Position numbers and translations under genes: made by a program
Shown here: piece by piece, positions 6,932 through 15,981 of the stretch
Layout of the letters: each line of letters opens with the position of its first letter
How positions within the stretch are numbered: position 1 is the first letter of the stretch
The notes under the pieces: generated by a model
Databases searched by the model: none
The model's input: only the letters and a program-made list of their open reading frames with translations
What the model was told of the DNA's origin: nothing
Source: Fen-1364 sp049515135
GTDB lineage: Bacteria > Spirochaetota > Spirochaetia > SZUA-6 > Fen-1364
Reading direction: 5' to 3'
DNA: 64,000 nt
Assembly (NCBI GenBank): GCA_049515135.1
Contig: JBEKUJ010000001.1
Coordinates: 186,001 to 250,000 of the forward strand

Positions 6932-9102
6932 TCCTCCGGGAGGGGACACCCATCGCAGCCAGGGACTTTGCCGTCTCGCCGGGCAGGCCAATGCCGTTCG
7001 GCGCGACACCCACGGAGCAGGGAACCCAGTTCGCGGTCTTCAGCAGGCACGCCACGGCAGTGTCTCTCCTCTTCTTCGACGACCCTCAGGCCTCTGTGCC
7101 CGCGCGGGAGATCCCCCTGGACCCACGGCTGAACAAGACCGGCGATATCTGGCACGTGCATGTCGACGGCGCGGGCCCGGGGAGCCTGTACCTCTACCGG
7201 GTGGACGGGCCATACCAGCCTGAGAAGGGCCACAGGTTCAATCCCAACAAGCTCCTGCTGGACCCATACGTGAAGGCCGTGACGGGCAACTTCACATGGC
7301 GTCTTGCCGATGCGCGCGGGTTCGATCCGGCCTCGCCTCAGGCGGACCTTTCCTTCTCTACGACTTCCGACGTCGCGGGCATGCCCAAAGGCATCGTTGT
7401 TTCAGACCGCTTCGACTGGCGCGGCGACAGGCCCCTGAATCGGCCTCTGCGCTTCAGCGTGATCTACGAGACCCATGTGCGCAGTCTCACCATGCACCCC
7501 AGCTCGGGCGTCGCGCATCCGGGCACTTTTCGAGGGGTCGCGGAGATGATCCCCTATTTCAAGGACCTCGGGATCACCGCGGTGGAGCTTCTCCCCGTGC
7601 AGGAGTTCGACGAGCTGGACAACCCTCATGTCAACCCGCGGACCGGCCAGCGCCTCCAGAACTACTGGGGCTACAACACCATCTCCTTTTTTGCGCCCAA
7701 GGGGCGCTACTCCAGCTCCGGCGCCCTGGGGGAACAGATCATCGAGTTCAAGGAGATGGTGCGCGACCTTCACGCCGCCGGAATCGAGGTCATCCTGGAT
7801 ATCGTGTTCAACCACACGGCGGAAGGGGATGAGACGGGACCCGCTCTGTGCTTCCGCGGGTGGGACAACTCGATCTACTATCTGCTGGACGAGACGAGCC
7901 CCCGCTTCTATCGCAACTTCAGCGGGTGCGGCAACACGTTGAACTGCAACCACCCCATCATGCGCACGTTCATCATGGACTGCCTGCGGTACTGGGTGGT
8001 GGAGATGCATGTGGACGGTTTCAGATTCGATCTGGGTTCCGTGCTTGGGCGGGACTCGGAAGGAAGGATCATGGAGAACCCCCCCATCCTGGAACGGATC
8101 GCGGAAGAGCCGGTCCTGAGGGACACGAAGATCATCGCCGAAGCGTGGGATGCGGCCGGGGCATACCAGGTGGGGTCGTTCCCCGGCGGCCGGTGGGCGG
8201 AGTGGAATGACAGGTTTCGCGACGACGTGCGGCGGTTCTGGCGTGGTGACCCGGGCTCCGTCTCCCTGTTCGCAACCAGGATCGCCGGCAGCTCCGACCT
8301 GTACCTGCGTGACGGCAGAAAGCCGTTCCACAGCATCAATTTCGTCACCTCCCACGACGGCTTCACCCTGAACGACCTGGTGAGCTTCGAGCGCAAGCAC
8401 AACGAGGAGAACGGGGAAGGCAACCGCGACGGCTGGGACGCGAACGTGAGCGACAACTGCGGCGTGGAAGGGCCGACCTCCGACCCGGTGGTGGGGGGCC
8501 TGAGAAACCGGCAGGTGAAGAACTTTCTGACCACTCTGCTCCTTTCCCTGGGCACGCCCATGCTGCTGGGCGGCGACGAGATGCGCCGCACGCAGCGCGG
8601 AAACAACAACCCGTGGTGCCAGAACAACGAGATCTCCTGGTACGACTGGCGGTTGCTGAAGGCGCACGCGGACATTCATGTCCTCTGCAAGGCCCTGATT
8701 GCCTTCCGCATGAGACACCCGGCTTTCCTTCGCCCGGAGTTCTTCAGCGGAAAGAACTCGCGTCACAACCACATCCCCGACATCACGTGGCTCACGGAGG
8801 AGGGGGAGCCCGCCGACTGGGCGCCCGGTCGTCAAGCGCTCTCCCTGCTCATCGACGGCAATAAGGCGGAGACAGCGGCCGACAGGGACGACAGCGACAT
8901 CTTCATCATGTGCAACGCAGCTTCCCAGGAGACCCTCTTCACTCTGGCCCCCATCCCTCCGGGCAAGGAGGGATGGTATCGCGCCATCGACACTGCGCTG
9001 CCCGGGGGGAAGGACATTGCCGCCCTCGGAGCCGAAGAGAGGATTTTGCGCGACATGTACACCCTCGCGGGGCGCTCAGTGGTGGTGCTGCTCTCGAAAT
9101 AG
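6913..9102 (+). CDS. glgX: Glycogen debranching enzyme GlgX (isoamylase-type GH13)
   Basis: Up to 729 residues. It has the N-terminal CBM48 lead (GRPMPFGAT, TQFAVFSRHATAVSLLFFD) and the GH13 barrel: ELLPVQEFDE, LDIVFNHTAEGD (region I), MHVDGFRFDLGS (region II with the catalytic Asp), IIAEAWDA (region III with the catalytic Glu) and NFVTSHDGFTLNDLV (region IV). It cuts alpha-1,6 branches during glycogen breakdown. The start is uncertain: the frame opens with a TTG at 6913, but a promoter overlaps it. The next standard start is ATG 6991, which would cut the conserved GxPxPxGAT motif. An ATC at 6952 has GGGAGGGG just upstream. The end is certain. Confidence 0.92.
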   Translation: MPSVIHFLREGTPIAARDFAVSPGRPMPFGATPTEQGTQFAVFSRHATAVSLLFFDDPQASVPAREIPLDPRLNKTGDIWHVHVDGAGPGSLYLYRVDGPYQPEKGHRFNPNKLLLDPYVKAVTGNFTWRLADARGFDPASPQADLSFSTTSDVAGMPKGIVVSDRFDWRGDRPLNRPLRFSVIYETHVRSLTMHPSSGVAHPGTFRGVAEMIPYFKDLGITAVELLPVQEFDELDNPHVNPRTGQRLQNYWGYNTISFFAPKGRYSSSGALGEQIIEFKEMVRDLHAAGIEVILDIVFNHTAEGDETGPALCFRGWDNSIYYLLDETSPRFYRNFSGCGNTLNCNHPIMRTFIMDCLRYWVVEMHVDGFRFDLGSVLGRDSEGRIMENPPILERIAEEPVLRDTKIIAEAWDAAGAYQVGSFPGGRWAEWNDRFRDDVRRFWRGDPGSVSLFATRIAGSSDLYLRDGRKPFHSINFVTSHDGFTLNDLVSFERKHNEENGEGNRDGWDANVSDNCGVEGPTSDPVVGGLRNRQVKNFLTTLLLSLGTPMLLGGDEMRRTQRGNNNPWCQNNEISWYDWRLLKAHADIHVLCKALIAFRMRHPAFLRPEFFSGKNSRHNHIPDITWLTEEGEPADWAPGRQALSLLIDGNKAETAADRDDSDIFIMCNAASQETLFTLAPIPPGKEGWYRAIDTALPGGKDIAALGAEERILRDMYTLAGRSVVVLLSK

Positions 9103-9155
9103 AAGCGGCATTCGATTGACCCGGACCCGGTTCGGGTATACCCTCGGGCAATACC

Positions 9156-11162
9156 ATGCTCCGGCGCATCCTGTTCTTCACAGGCATCACCCTCGTTGCC
9201 ATGCTCCTCTTCATCACGGTGATAACGCGGACCGTCCTTCTGAACGGTTTCTCGCGCCTGGAAAAGGGGTTTCTGGACCGAAACGTGCAGCGCGCGGAGA
9301 ACGCGATCTCAGATGAGATCACATCGCTTGGAATGACCACCACCGACTGGGCGGCATGGGACGAGACATACAGGTTCATCCGCGACCGAAACACTCAATA
9401 CAGGGAATCCAATCTCGGAAGCGACACGTTTCTCACGCTGCACCTTGGAGTGATACTCTTCGTGGACACCAGGGGAGCAGAGGCCTTCGCCGTGAGCTTC
9501 GACCCTAAGAAAGGCGTTCACCAGGGCGCTCCGGCCTCTTTGCTCAGCTGGCTAGCCGCGCACCCGTCCATGGTCCGCCTGTCGGAGGCAACCGCGCACG
9601 CAGAGGGAATCATCCCCCTGCCAGAGGGGCCGCTCGTTGCGGCCGCCCGGCCCATCCTTGGATCGAAGCGGCAAGGCCCGGTGCGCGGCACTCTCCTGAT
9701 GGGCCGGTTCATCGACGCCCAGGAAATCGATCGTCTCTCTCGGAGCCTGAGGCTCCCAATGGCCTTGTCGGCGCTGAGCGGCCAGAGCAGTCCCGGAAGC
9801 CCGGGACAGGTGGCCGTTGACACGCATCGGGAAGATGTCATTTCAGGCTCCACCGTGCTGTCAGCCGCCGACGGGTCTCCTGCGTTCCTGCTCTCTGTGG
9901 AGTTCCCTCGGGACATCTACCGACAGGGGGTGACCACGTCACGGTACTTCATCTTCTGGCTGCTCGTGATCGGGGTGGTCTTCGGCGCGGTGGTGCTCCT
10001 GGTCATCCAGCTGAGTGTGCTTTCGCGTCTGGAGCGGCTGGGCGCCGGCGTGCTTGCCATCGGCACCGGAAGCGAGCCGGGCCGGCGCGTCTCAGTCAAG
10101 GGACGGGACCAGATCGCATACCTGGGAGCCGCCATCAATGGGATGCTGGAGGCGCTGGAAGGCTCGCACGACAAGCTGCGCCAGAGCGAGAAGCGCAATG
10201 AAGCCTTCCTCGATGCAATCCCGGACATGATCCTGCGCGTCAGTCGGGAAGGAGAGATCGTGGACGCCCGATTTCCTCCCCGCTCCCGGCTCGCAGGGAA
10301 GTCCGACGCTTTCATTGGGAAGGAGCTCGGAGCGCTTGCCGGGCAGTTTCCTTCCATCTCGGAGAAGCTCGTTGCAGATGCATTGGCGGCCATTGGCCGG
10401 GCGCTGGGCGAAGGGATGCCGATCATCCTGGAGTTCGCTCTGGACCTCGGCAAAGGCACGCAGCACTTCCAGGCGCACTTTGCGGCCAGCGGTGACGCTG
10501 AAGTGATCGTGGTGGCGCGGGAGGTCACAGCGGAGAAGCGCGTGGAAGAGGCGCAGCGGCACGAGATACTGGTCAAGGAGATCCACCACAGGGTGAAGAA
10601 CAATCTCCAGGTGATTTCCAGCCTGCTCAGCCTCCAGGCATCAGCTGTCCAGGACCTCACGATGCGGTCCCTGCTCAACGAGAGCCGGGACCGCGTCCGC
10701 TCCATGGCGCTGATCCATGAAAAGCTCTACCAGTCCGACAGCGAGTCAGGGAGCGGCTACGCCCAGTACGTCCGCGACCTGGCGGACAGCCTGCTCCACT
10801 CCTACAAGGGCGACGCGGCTGGTGTGGAAATCGGGATCGAGGTCGGCGAGATACCCATGGACCTCGACATGTCGGTTCCCGTGGGGCTCATCATCAACGA
10901 ACTGCTCACAAACGCCCTGGCACACGCCTTCCCCCAGGGGAGGCGGGGGCGCATCACAGTCAGCATGAGACGCGTGGAGGACGGGCAGCTGCAGCTCAGT
11001 GTCGGGGACGACGGAATCGGGTTTCCGGAAGGGATCGACTATCGAAACCCCACGTCCCTGGGTCTGCGAATCGTGAATATTCTTGTTCAGCAGATCCGGG
11101 GGACCCTCACGCTGGACGGCCGGCAGGGAACGACCTTCTGCGTCACGTTCTCCCCCCGCTGA
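9156..11162 (+). CDS. CHASE4-HAMP-PAS sensor histidine kinase (HisKA_2 type)
   Basis: A 668-residue membrane sensor kinase. Order: transmembrane helix at about residues 5-28, periplasmic CHASE4 domain (DWAAWDETYRFIRDRNTQY and GSDTFLTLHLGVILFVDTRG), second helix near 265-290, HAMP, a PAS-like domain at about 350-460 (FLDAIPDMILRVSREGEIV), then a HisKA_2 dimerisation block with the phospho-accepting His in KEIHHRVKNNLQVISSLLSL, and an ATP-binding domain (INELLTNALAHAFP, GDDGIGFPEG). Kinases of this class usually feed single-domain or output-fused response regulators. The receiver-PP2C gene converging from the other side is the natural candidate partner, but that gene is broken. Confidence 0.9.
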   Translation: MLRRILFFTGITLVAMLLFITVITRTVLLNGFSRLEKGFLDRNVQRAENAISDEITSLGMTTTDWAAWDETYRFIRDRNTQYRESNLGSDTFLTLHLGVILFVDTRGAEAFAVSFDPKKGVHQGAPASLLSWLAAHPSMVRLSEATAHAEGIIPLPEGPLVAAARPILGSKRQGPVRGTLLMGRFIDAQEIDRLSRSLRLPMALSALSGQSSPGSPGQVAVDTHREDVISGSTVLSAADGSPAFLLSVEFPRDIYRQGVTTSRYFIFWLLVIGVVFGAVVLLVIQLSVLSRLERLGAGVLAIGTGSEPGRRVSVKGRDQIAYLGAAINGMLEALEGSHDKLRQSEKRNEAFLDAIPDMILRVSREGEIVDARFPPRSRLAGKSDAFIGKELGALAGQFPSISEKLVADALAAIGRALGEGMPIILEFALDLGKGTQHFQAHFAASGDAEVIVVAREVTAEKRVEEAQRHEILVKEIHHRVKNNLQVISSLLSLQASAVQDLTMRSLLNESRDRVRSMALIHEKLYQSDSESGSGYAQYVRDLADSLLHSYKGDAAGVEIGIEVGEIPMDLDMSVPVGLIINELLTNALAHAFPQGRRGRITVSMRRVEDGQLQLSVGDDGIGFPEGIDYRNPTSLGLRIVNILVQQIRGTLTLDGRQGTTFCVTFSPR

Positions 11163-11171
11163 TCCCCAGGC

Positions 11172-11197
11172 CGGACCGCGCGAAGCGCGGTATCCGG
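11172..11197. terminator. GC-rich hairpin between convergent genes
   Basis: ACCGCGC (11175-11181), a GAA loop and GCGCGGT (11185-11191) form a 7-bp perfect stem, extendable by outer CCGG/CCGG. It sits between the converging kinase and phosphatase genes. It lacks a T-run, so it is a possible bidirectional transcript end rather than a classical intrinsic terminator. Confidence 0.4.
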
Positions 11198-11247
11198 TAG
11201 ACGTGTTCGCTGGCGTCAGCAGCGCCATCGCCCTACAGGCTCCTGGG

Positions 11248-12561
11248 TCATTCCTTTTCCAGGGCCAGCACTGACACGTCATCTTCCAGAGGATCTCCTC
11301 CACGCCATTGCTGGAGCTCTTCACGGACGCTCGCCACGGCATCCCTGAGGCTCATGCGGCGACTGGCGGAGATGCACTGGAGAAGGCGTTCGGGTGAAAA
11401 GCGCTGACCCGTCTGGTTTGTGCACTCCACAAGACCGTCGGAGTAGAGAAAGAGCCTGTCGTTCTTGCCAAGCACAAGCTCTTCCATGGGCACATCGGCG
11501 CCGGGGAAGAGCCCGACGGCCTGGCCCTCCGGCTTCAGCAGGCGCACTACTCCGTCCGCGGTGTGGTGGATGGGATAGGGATGACCAGCCCGGACCAGCG
11601 AAACTTTTCCCGTGGCAGTTTCGACGACTCCATAAGCCAGGGTGAAGTACGGGCTGGCGGTCTCCTTGAGGAAGAAACGCCTGTGGAGGGCTTGGACCAC
11701 CTCGGCGGGGGTCAGGACGCGTCGGCCGGGCTCCTCGCACAGCTTCTCCACAAGGATCCCACCTCTGTCGAAATGCGGGCTGAGGAAGGTGCCCAGAAGA
11801 AGGGAGAACAGGGCCGAGAGCAGGCCATTCCCCAGGACGTCCAGCGAATAGAACCCTGCATGACCGTCATCCAGGCCGACGAAGCCCACGGCGTCCCCTC
11901 CTCCATACGAGGCCGGGAGAAAGAGCCACTCGAAGCTCATGCCGCTGATCACGGTGTCTCGGGAAGGAAGCGAGCGTTTCTGAAGGCGGGCCAGCTCGTC
12001 CAGCTCCCGCAGGACCCGGCCCTGGATCTGCTCCTTGTCCTTCGTCTTTCGAAGCACGTACAGGATCCCGAACAGGGTGCCTTCAGGGCTGCGCAGGGGA
12101 GAGGCGGTGAACTCCACGGGGTACTCCCGTCCTTCTCCGGCAATCAGGTGGCAGTTGCCGCGCATCGTGCTCCGGCCCTCCAGGAGCGGTTCGGTCACCG
12201 GGAATGGCAGCGGCAAACGGGTCTGCGCATCCTGGAGAGAGACCACATCGCGCATGCGCATCTCCTGGACTTCGCGAAGCCTCCTGCCGATCAGGGCCTC
12301 CGCGGCCGGGTTGATGAACTTCACGTATCCCTTTGCGTCGCAGATGAGAACAGCTTCCGTCATGCTCTCCGCAAGCGCCGACATCCACATGCCGCTTTCA
12401 CGGGTCTCCCGCGCGTGCCGGTGTTTTGCAAGGGACATCTCGATGATGGCGTGAAGGCTCTTTTCCTCGAACGGCTTCAGGACATACCCGTCCGGGTCCG
12501 TTACCTGCGCGAGGGCCAGGGTCTCCTCATCGGAGAAGGCGGTAAGGTAGACGACGGGCAC
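11248..12561 (-). CDS. PAS-PP2C (SpoIIE/RsbU-like) phosphatase, part downstream of the amber codon
   Basis: The open part after the TAG. A GTG at 12561 could start it, but it lies within the receiver fold (PVVYLTAFSDEETLALAQV), so independent translation would yield a damaged receiver plus intact PAS and phosphatase domains. The PP2C part shows FYSLDVLGNGLLSALFSLLL, LAYGVVETATGKVSLVRAGH and DRLFLYSDGLVECTN, the metal-binding and core strands of SpoIIE-type serine phosphatases that dephosphorylate STAS anti-anti-sigma factors. The STAS and anti-sigma pair near the end of this window could be a substrate, by inference only. Confidence 0.6.
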   Translation of the reverse strand: MPVVYLTAFSDEETLALAQVTDPDGYVLKPFEEKSLHAIIEMSLAKHRHARETRESGMWMSALAESMTEAVLICDAKGYVKFINPAAEALIGRRLREVQEMRMRDVVSLQDAQTRLPLPFPVTEPLLEGRSTMRGNCHLIAGEGREYPVEFTASPLRSPEGTLFGILYVLRKTKDKEQIQGRVLRELDELARLQKRSLPSRDTVISGMSFEWLFLPASYGGGDAVGFVGLDDGHAGFYSLDVLGNGLLSALFSLLLGTFLSPHFDRGGILVEKLCEEPGRRVLTPAEVVQALHRRFFLKETASPYFTLAYGVVETATGKVSLVRAGHPYPIHHTADGVVRLLKPEGQAVGLFPGADVPMEELVLGKNDRLFLYSDGLVECTNQTGQRFSPERLLQCISASRRMSLRDAVASVREELQQWRGGDPLEDDVSVLALEKE

Positions 12562-12789
12562 ATCAAGGCGGCCGCGGATCTTCCGTGCCGCCTAGATCCC
12601 GCTCAACCCGCCGGTGAGCTTGATGTCCATGAGGATAAGGTCCGGCTCAGTCTCCAGGAGCTTGTCCACGGCCTCTTCCCCGGTCAGGGCCACAAGCGGC
12701 ACCGCATAGCCCATGGCTTCCAGGGACTCCCGGATCTGCAGGGCAACAACCCCTTCGTCTTCCACGATCATGATCCGCGCTTTGCTCAT
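11248..12789 (-). pseudogene. Receiver-PAS-PP2C response regulator phosphatase interrupted by an in-frame TAG
   Basis: Read through, this would be a 513-codon protein: receiver domain (MSKARIMIVEDEGVVALQI, phospho-Asp in PDLILMDIKL, Lys in PDGYVLKPFEE), PAS domain (SALAESMTEAVLICDAKGY) and a SpoIIE/RsbU-type PP2C phosphatase. A TAG at 12594-12592 interrupts it after LTGGLSGI, exactly inside the receiver. Homologous receivers have an acidic residue there, so a single GAG-to-TAG change explains it. The frame is otherwise unbroken on both sides. Several nearby genes end normally at TAG (proA, the kinase ending at 18047, glgX), which argues against amber recoding. Confidence 0.75.
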
Positions 12790-12798
12790 GGTTCGCCC

Positions 12799-14049
12799 CT
12801 ACTTCCTGAGGTCTCCGTTGCCCCTCAGGATCCACTTGTACGTTGTGAGCTCCTTGAGCCCCATGGGGCCCCGCGCGTGAAGCTTGTCCGTGCTGATGCC
12901 GATCTCCGCCCCAAGGCCGAAGACGCCGCCGTCACTCAGCCGGGTGGAAGCGTTCACCGTTACCACCGCCGAATCAACCATCCCGACGAACCTCTCGATG
13001 GAGGCCGCGTCCCGGGACAGGATCCCGTCGGTGTGGCTGGAGCCGTACTTTTCGATATGGGCAGCGGCTTCCTCCAGGTCCGCAACCACCTTGACGGTGA
13101 GGATCAGGTCCAGGTATTCAGCGTACCAGTCGTCTTCCTTCGCGGCTGCGATTCCCGGGAGGATGGCCCGCGCTTTCTCGTCGCCGCGAAGCTCCACGTT
13201 GGGCATTTTTTCCCGCACCATGGGAAGAAACTTCTCCGCAACGGCCTTGTGGACCAGCAGTTTCTCCAGGGCGTTGCAGGTGCCCGGCCGCTGGACCTTG
13301 GAGTTCGTCACAACCTCTGCCGCCATGTCCAGGTCCGCGCTGTCATCCACGTAGAGATGGCAGACTCCCTTGTAGTGCTTGAGAACGGGGATAGTAGCCT
13401 GCTGGACAACCCGACGGATGAGGGACTCCCCGCCCCGCGGGATGACGAGGTCAACAAGACCGGACTGGGTCACCAGATGATCGATGGCTTCATGCTCGGT
13501 CCTCTCGATGTACTGCACTGCCTGGCCGTCCACCCCGGCGGCCGCGAGGCCCTGGCGGATTGCGTGGACAAGCGACGCGCTGGATTCCACAGCCTCGCTT
13601 CCGCCCCGCAGGATGACCGCGTTGCCGGACTTCAGGCACAGGGCGGCGGCATCAACAGTCACGTTGGGACGCGACTCATAGATCATGGCGATGACGCCGA
13701 TGGGCGTGCGCACTTTTTCCAGAACAAAGCCCGAGGGACGGCGGACGCCGATCACCTCCCCCACGGGATCCTCGAAGGAAGCGATCTCCCGCAGAGACGC
13801 CATCATGTCCTCGATGCGCTTGTCCGTGAGGGTGAGCCTGTCCAGGAAGGCCTCGGACAGTCCCGCCTCCCTTCCCCTCGTCACGTCGCGCGCGTTGGCT
13901 TCCCTGATGTCCTTCCTGCCCTGGTCAATGGACGAAGCCATGGCAAGGATGGCGCGGTTCTTCCTCTCGGCGCTCAGAGCGCGCAGAGACACCGAGGCCT
14001 TCTTTGCCGCCCGTGCAACGCCGCTCACGTATTCCTTCAGGTCCGCCAT
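12799..14049 (-). CDS. proA: Gamma-glutamyl phosphate reductase
   Basis: A 416-residue enzyme of the second step of proline synthesis: NADPH reduction of gamma-glutamyl phosphate to the semialdehyde. Signature blocks are VRTPIGVIAMIYESRPNVT, LKSGNAVILRGGSEA, the catalytic Cys in RPGTCNALEKLLVHK, and GLGAEIGISTDKLHARGPMG near the C-terminus. The ATG at 14049 follows the proB stop by one base, so proBA form an operon. The gene ends at a TAG stop. Full length for the family. Confidence 0.96.
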   Translation of the reverse strand: MADLKEYVSGVARAAKKASVSLRALSAERKNRAILAMASSIDQGRKDIREANARDVTRGREAGLSEAFLDRLTLTDKRIEDMMASLREIASFEDPVGEVIGVRRPSGFVLEKVRTPIGVIAMIYESRPNVTVDAAALCLKSGNAVILRGGSEAVESSASLVHAIRQGLAAAGVDGQAVQYIERTEHEAIDHLVTQSGLVDLVIPRGGESLIRRVVQQATIPVLKHYKGVCHLYVDDSADLDMAAEVVTNSKVQRPGTCNALEKLLVHKAVAEKFLPMVREKMPNVELRGDEKARAILPGIAAAKEDDWYAEYLDLILTVKVVADLEEAAAHIEKYGSSHTDGILSRDAASIERFVGMVDSAVVTVNASTRLSDGGVFGLGAEIGISTDKLHARGPMGLKELTTYKWILRGNGDLRK

Positions 14050-14050
14050 G

Positions 14051-15208
14051 TCACTGCTCCTCGCGGGCCACAACGACGAGGTTGTCCCGGTGGACCACCT
14101 CATCGAAGATCGCCTCAGCGCCAAGGATCTCGGGAATCTTCCTGGTGTTCAACCCCCGGATCTTCTCCAGCTCCTCGCTGGAGAAATTGCACAGGCCCCT
14201 GGCCAGCTCGCGTCCGTCCTCGTCCTGGATGGAGATGACGCTTCCCATTGCGAAGGTGCCCTTGATTCCCTTCACCCCTGCCGGCAGGAGCGACCTGCCC
14301 TGGCGCAGGATGGCCTTCCGTGCCCCCCCATCTACAACAACGGCGCCCTCGGTCTGCGGGTTGAACGCCATCCACTTCTTGCGCCCCTTCATCCTGCGCC
14401 GGGCAGGCACAAAGAAAGTCCCGATCTCCTCCCCGGCAAGCATCTTTTCCAGGTCCACCCCCGCGCCGCGGCCAATCACCACAGCCGTGCCGCTGCGCGT
14501 GGCGATGTCTGCGGCCCTGATCTTGGACTCCATTCCCCCCGATGAGAGGTCCGATCCCTTGCCTTTGGCGCCCGCGAGCACCGCATCCGTGACGCGAGCC
14601 ACAGTGTGCAGGACCGCGGCCTCGGGGTGCTCGCGCGGGTTCTCCGTATAGACGCCGTCCGTGTCGGTAAGGATGATCAGAAGGTCGGCATCCAGCATGG
14701 TAGCGATGTGGGCCGAGATGATGTCGTTGTCGCCGAAGCGGATCTCCGCGAAAGACACCGTGTCGTTCTCGTTCACGATGGGCACGACGCCGAAGGACCA
14801 GAGGGTGAAAATGGTGTTGCGGATGTTCAGGTACCTTGCCCTGTTCCTGATGTCCTCATACGTGAGAAGGATCTGCGCTGTTTCGCGCCGCACCGCCGCA
14901 AACTCGTGCTCGTAGGCATGCATCAACCTGCTCTGCCCCATGGCGGCCGCAGCCTGGAGCAGGGTGAGCGCCCGGGGCCGCGCGTCAAGCTTGAGCTGAC
15001 GCAGCCCCATGGCAATGGCGCCCGAGCTGACAAGGATAAAAGAGCGGGCGTCCGGCGCTCCCGGCGTTCCGCTGAGGAAAGCGATCTGCCGGACCAGGGA
15101 GCCCATCACGCCGGCTGAGAAGGCGTTGTCTCCCCCGGTAGCCACACTGGTGCCCACCTTGATGACGATGCGGCGGGCGTGCGTGACGGATTCACGGGTA
15201 CCTGTCAT
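14051..15208 (-). CDS. proB: Glutamate 5-kinase with PUA domain
   Basis: A 385-residue first enzyme of proline synthesis, making gamma-glutamyl phosphate from glutamate and ATP. The amino-acid kinase core shows RIVIKVGTSV, ILVSSGAIAMG, VVPIVNENDTV and LLIILTDTDGVY. A C-terminal PUA domain follows (KAILRQGRSLLPAGVKGIKG onward), as in E. coli ProB, where feedback by proline acts on the kinase. I chose ATG 15208. On the minus strand a TATACT hexamer (15229-15224) sits 15 bases before it. It is divergent from the VTE5-like gene. Confidence 0.95.
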   Translation of the reverse strand: MTGTRESVTHARRIVIKVGTSVATGGDNAFSAGVMGSLVRQIAFLSGTPGAPDARSFILVSSGAIAMGLRQLKLDARPRALTLLQAAAAMGQSRLMHAYEHEFAAVRRETAQILLTYEDIRNRARYLNIRNTIFTLWSFGVVPIVNENDTVSFAEIRFGDNDIISAHIATMLDADLLIILTDTDGVYTENPREHPEAAVLHTVARVTDAVLAGAKGKGSDLSSGGMESKIRAADIATRSGTAVVIGRGAGVDLEKMLAGEEIGTFFVPARRRMKGRKKWMAFNPQTEGAVVVDGGARKAILRQGRSLLPAGVKGIKGTFAMGSVISIQDEDGRELARGLCNFSSEELEKIRGLNTRKIPEILGAEAIFDEVVHRDNLVVVAREEQ

Positions 15209-15281
15209 GGCGCGAAGTGGCTTAGTATAGCACACCCTTGCCACATGGGGGAGTCAGGTACACACGGCCGCTGCCATTGGC

Positions 15282-15287
15282 TATAGT
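15282..15287 (+). promoter_or_regulatory. -10-like hexamer seven bases before the VTE5-like gene
   Basis: TATAGT lies seven bases before ATG 15295. The same hexamer and the same seven-base distance occur before cobU. This implies a leaderless transcript. No clear -35 is seen. Confidence 0.4.
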
Positions 15288-15294
15288 GCTCACC

Positions 15295-15981
15295 ATGCGG
15301 TCGCTCATCCTGAACGGGGCCGGGCTGGCAGCATCAGCGGTATTCGTCTTTTCCGTGATTGCCGGCGCCGGGAAGCTTCACCAACGCGGAGTTTCCGACG
15401 CGTCAACGGCACGAAAGCTGATCCATATCGCGCTTGCCCAGTGGTGGCTCATCGCCGTCTCGATGTTCGACGATCCATGGGTGGCCTCTGCCGGCCCGGC
15501 CTGCAGTCTTCTTGCTGCGTCACTCATGCCGGGGCTGGCGCTGCTTCCGGCAAAGGACGGGGCAGGTCATGTCCGCGACAGGGGCACCATCTGCTACAGC
15601 GCCGCCCTCCTGATCCTGGTCAACCTTTCCTGGCGCGGGCTGATCCCTGTCCGGGCGGCGGCTGCAGGCGTGCTTGTCATGGGGTGGGGCGACGGAATTG
15701 CCGGCCTGGTTGGAATGAGGTGGGGCGGAAAAGGCGTCAACATCTGGGGGCGGAGAAAAACGGCTGCGGGGACAGCAGCCATGTTCCTGTCCTCGTTCAT
15801 CGTCTGCCTGATCGTCACGGAACTCTGGAACCCCCGCGGCGCAGGCTTCGCGTGGGCGGTCGGAACCTCCCTGGCCACGGCCGGGGTCGCCACTGCCCTG
15901 GAGCTTCTCACGCCCCTGGGAATCGACAACCTCACCATCTCCCTGGGGACGTCGCTTTTTTACGCGGGGGTCTTTGCGTGA
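15295..15981 (+). CDS. Phytol/dolichol kinase-like CTP-dependent membrane kinase (VTE5 family)
   Basis: A 228-residue integral membrane protein with about seven hydrophobic segments. It has the polyprenol-kinase hallmarks STARKLIHI near residue 40, the conserved VLVMGWGDGIAGLVGMRWG and the basic RRKTAAGTAAMFLSS. Family members (plant VTE5, cyanobacterial homologues, yeast Sec59) phosphorylate isoprenoid alcohols. The next gene starts at a GTGA overlap and resembles VTE6, which adds the second phosphate. Together they would convert a long-chain isoprenoid alcohol to its diphosphate. The natural substrate in this organism is unknown. Confidence 0.75.
   Translation: MRSLILNGAGLAASAVFVFSVIAGAGKLHQRGVSDASTARKLIHIALAQWWLIAVSMFDDPWVASAGPACSLLAASLMPGLALLPAKDGAGHVRDRGTICYSAALLILVNLSWRGLIPVRAAAAGVLVMGWGDGIAGLVGMRWGGKGVNIWGRRKTAAGTAAMFLSSFIVCLIVTELWNPRGAGFAWAVGTSLATAGVATALELLTPLGIDNLTISLGTSLFYAGVFA

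Noticed and set aside
12592..12594. Amber codon as recoded sense codon
   Set aside because: proA, glgX and the kinase ending at 18047 all terminate at TAG, so TAG is a working stop here.
11563..14238. 891-codon open frame on the plus strand
   Set aside because: It is antisense to proA and the PP2C regulator, both with unmistakable motifs; high GC produces long shadow frames.
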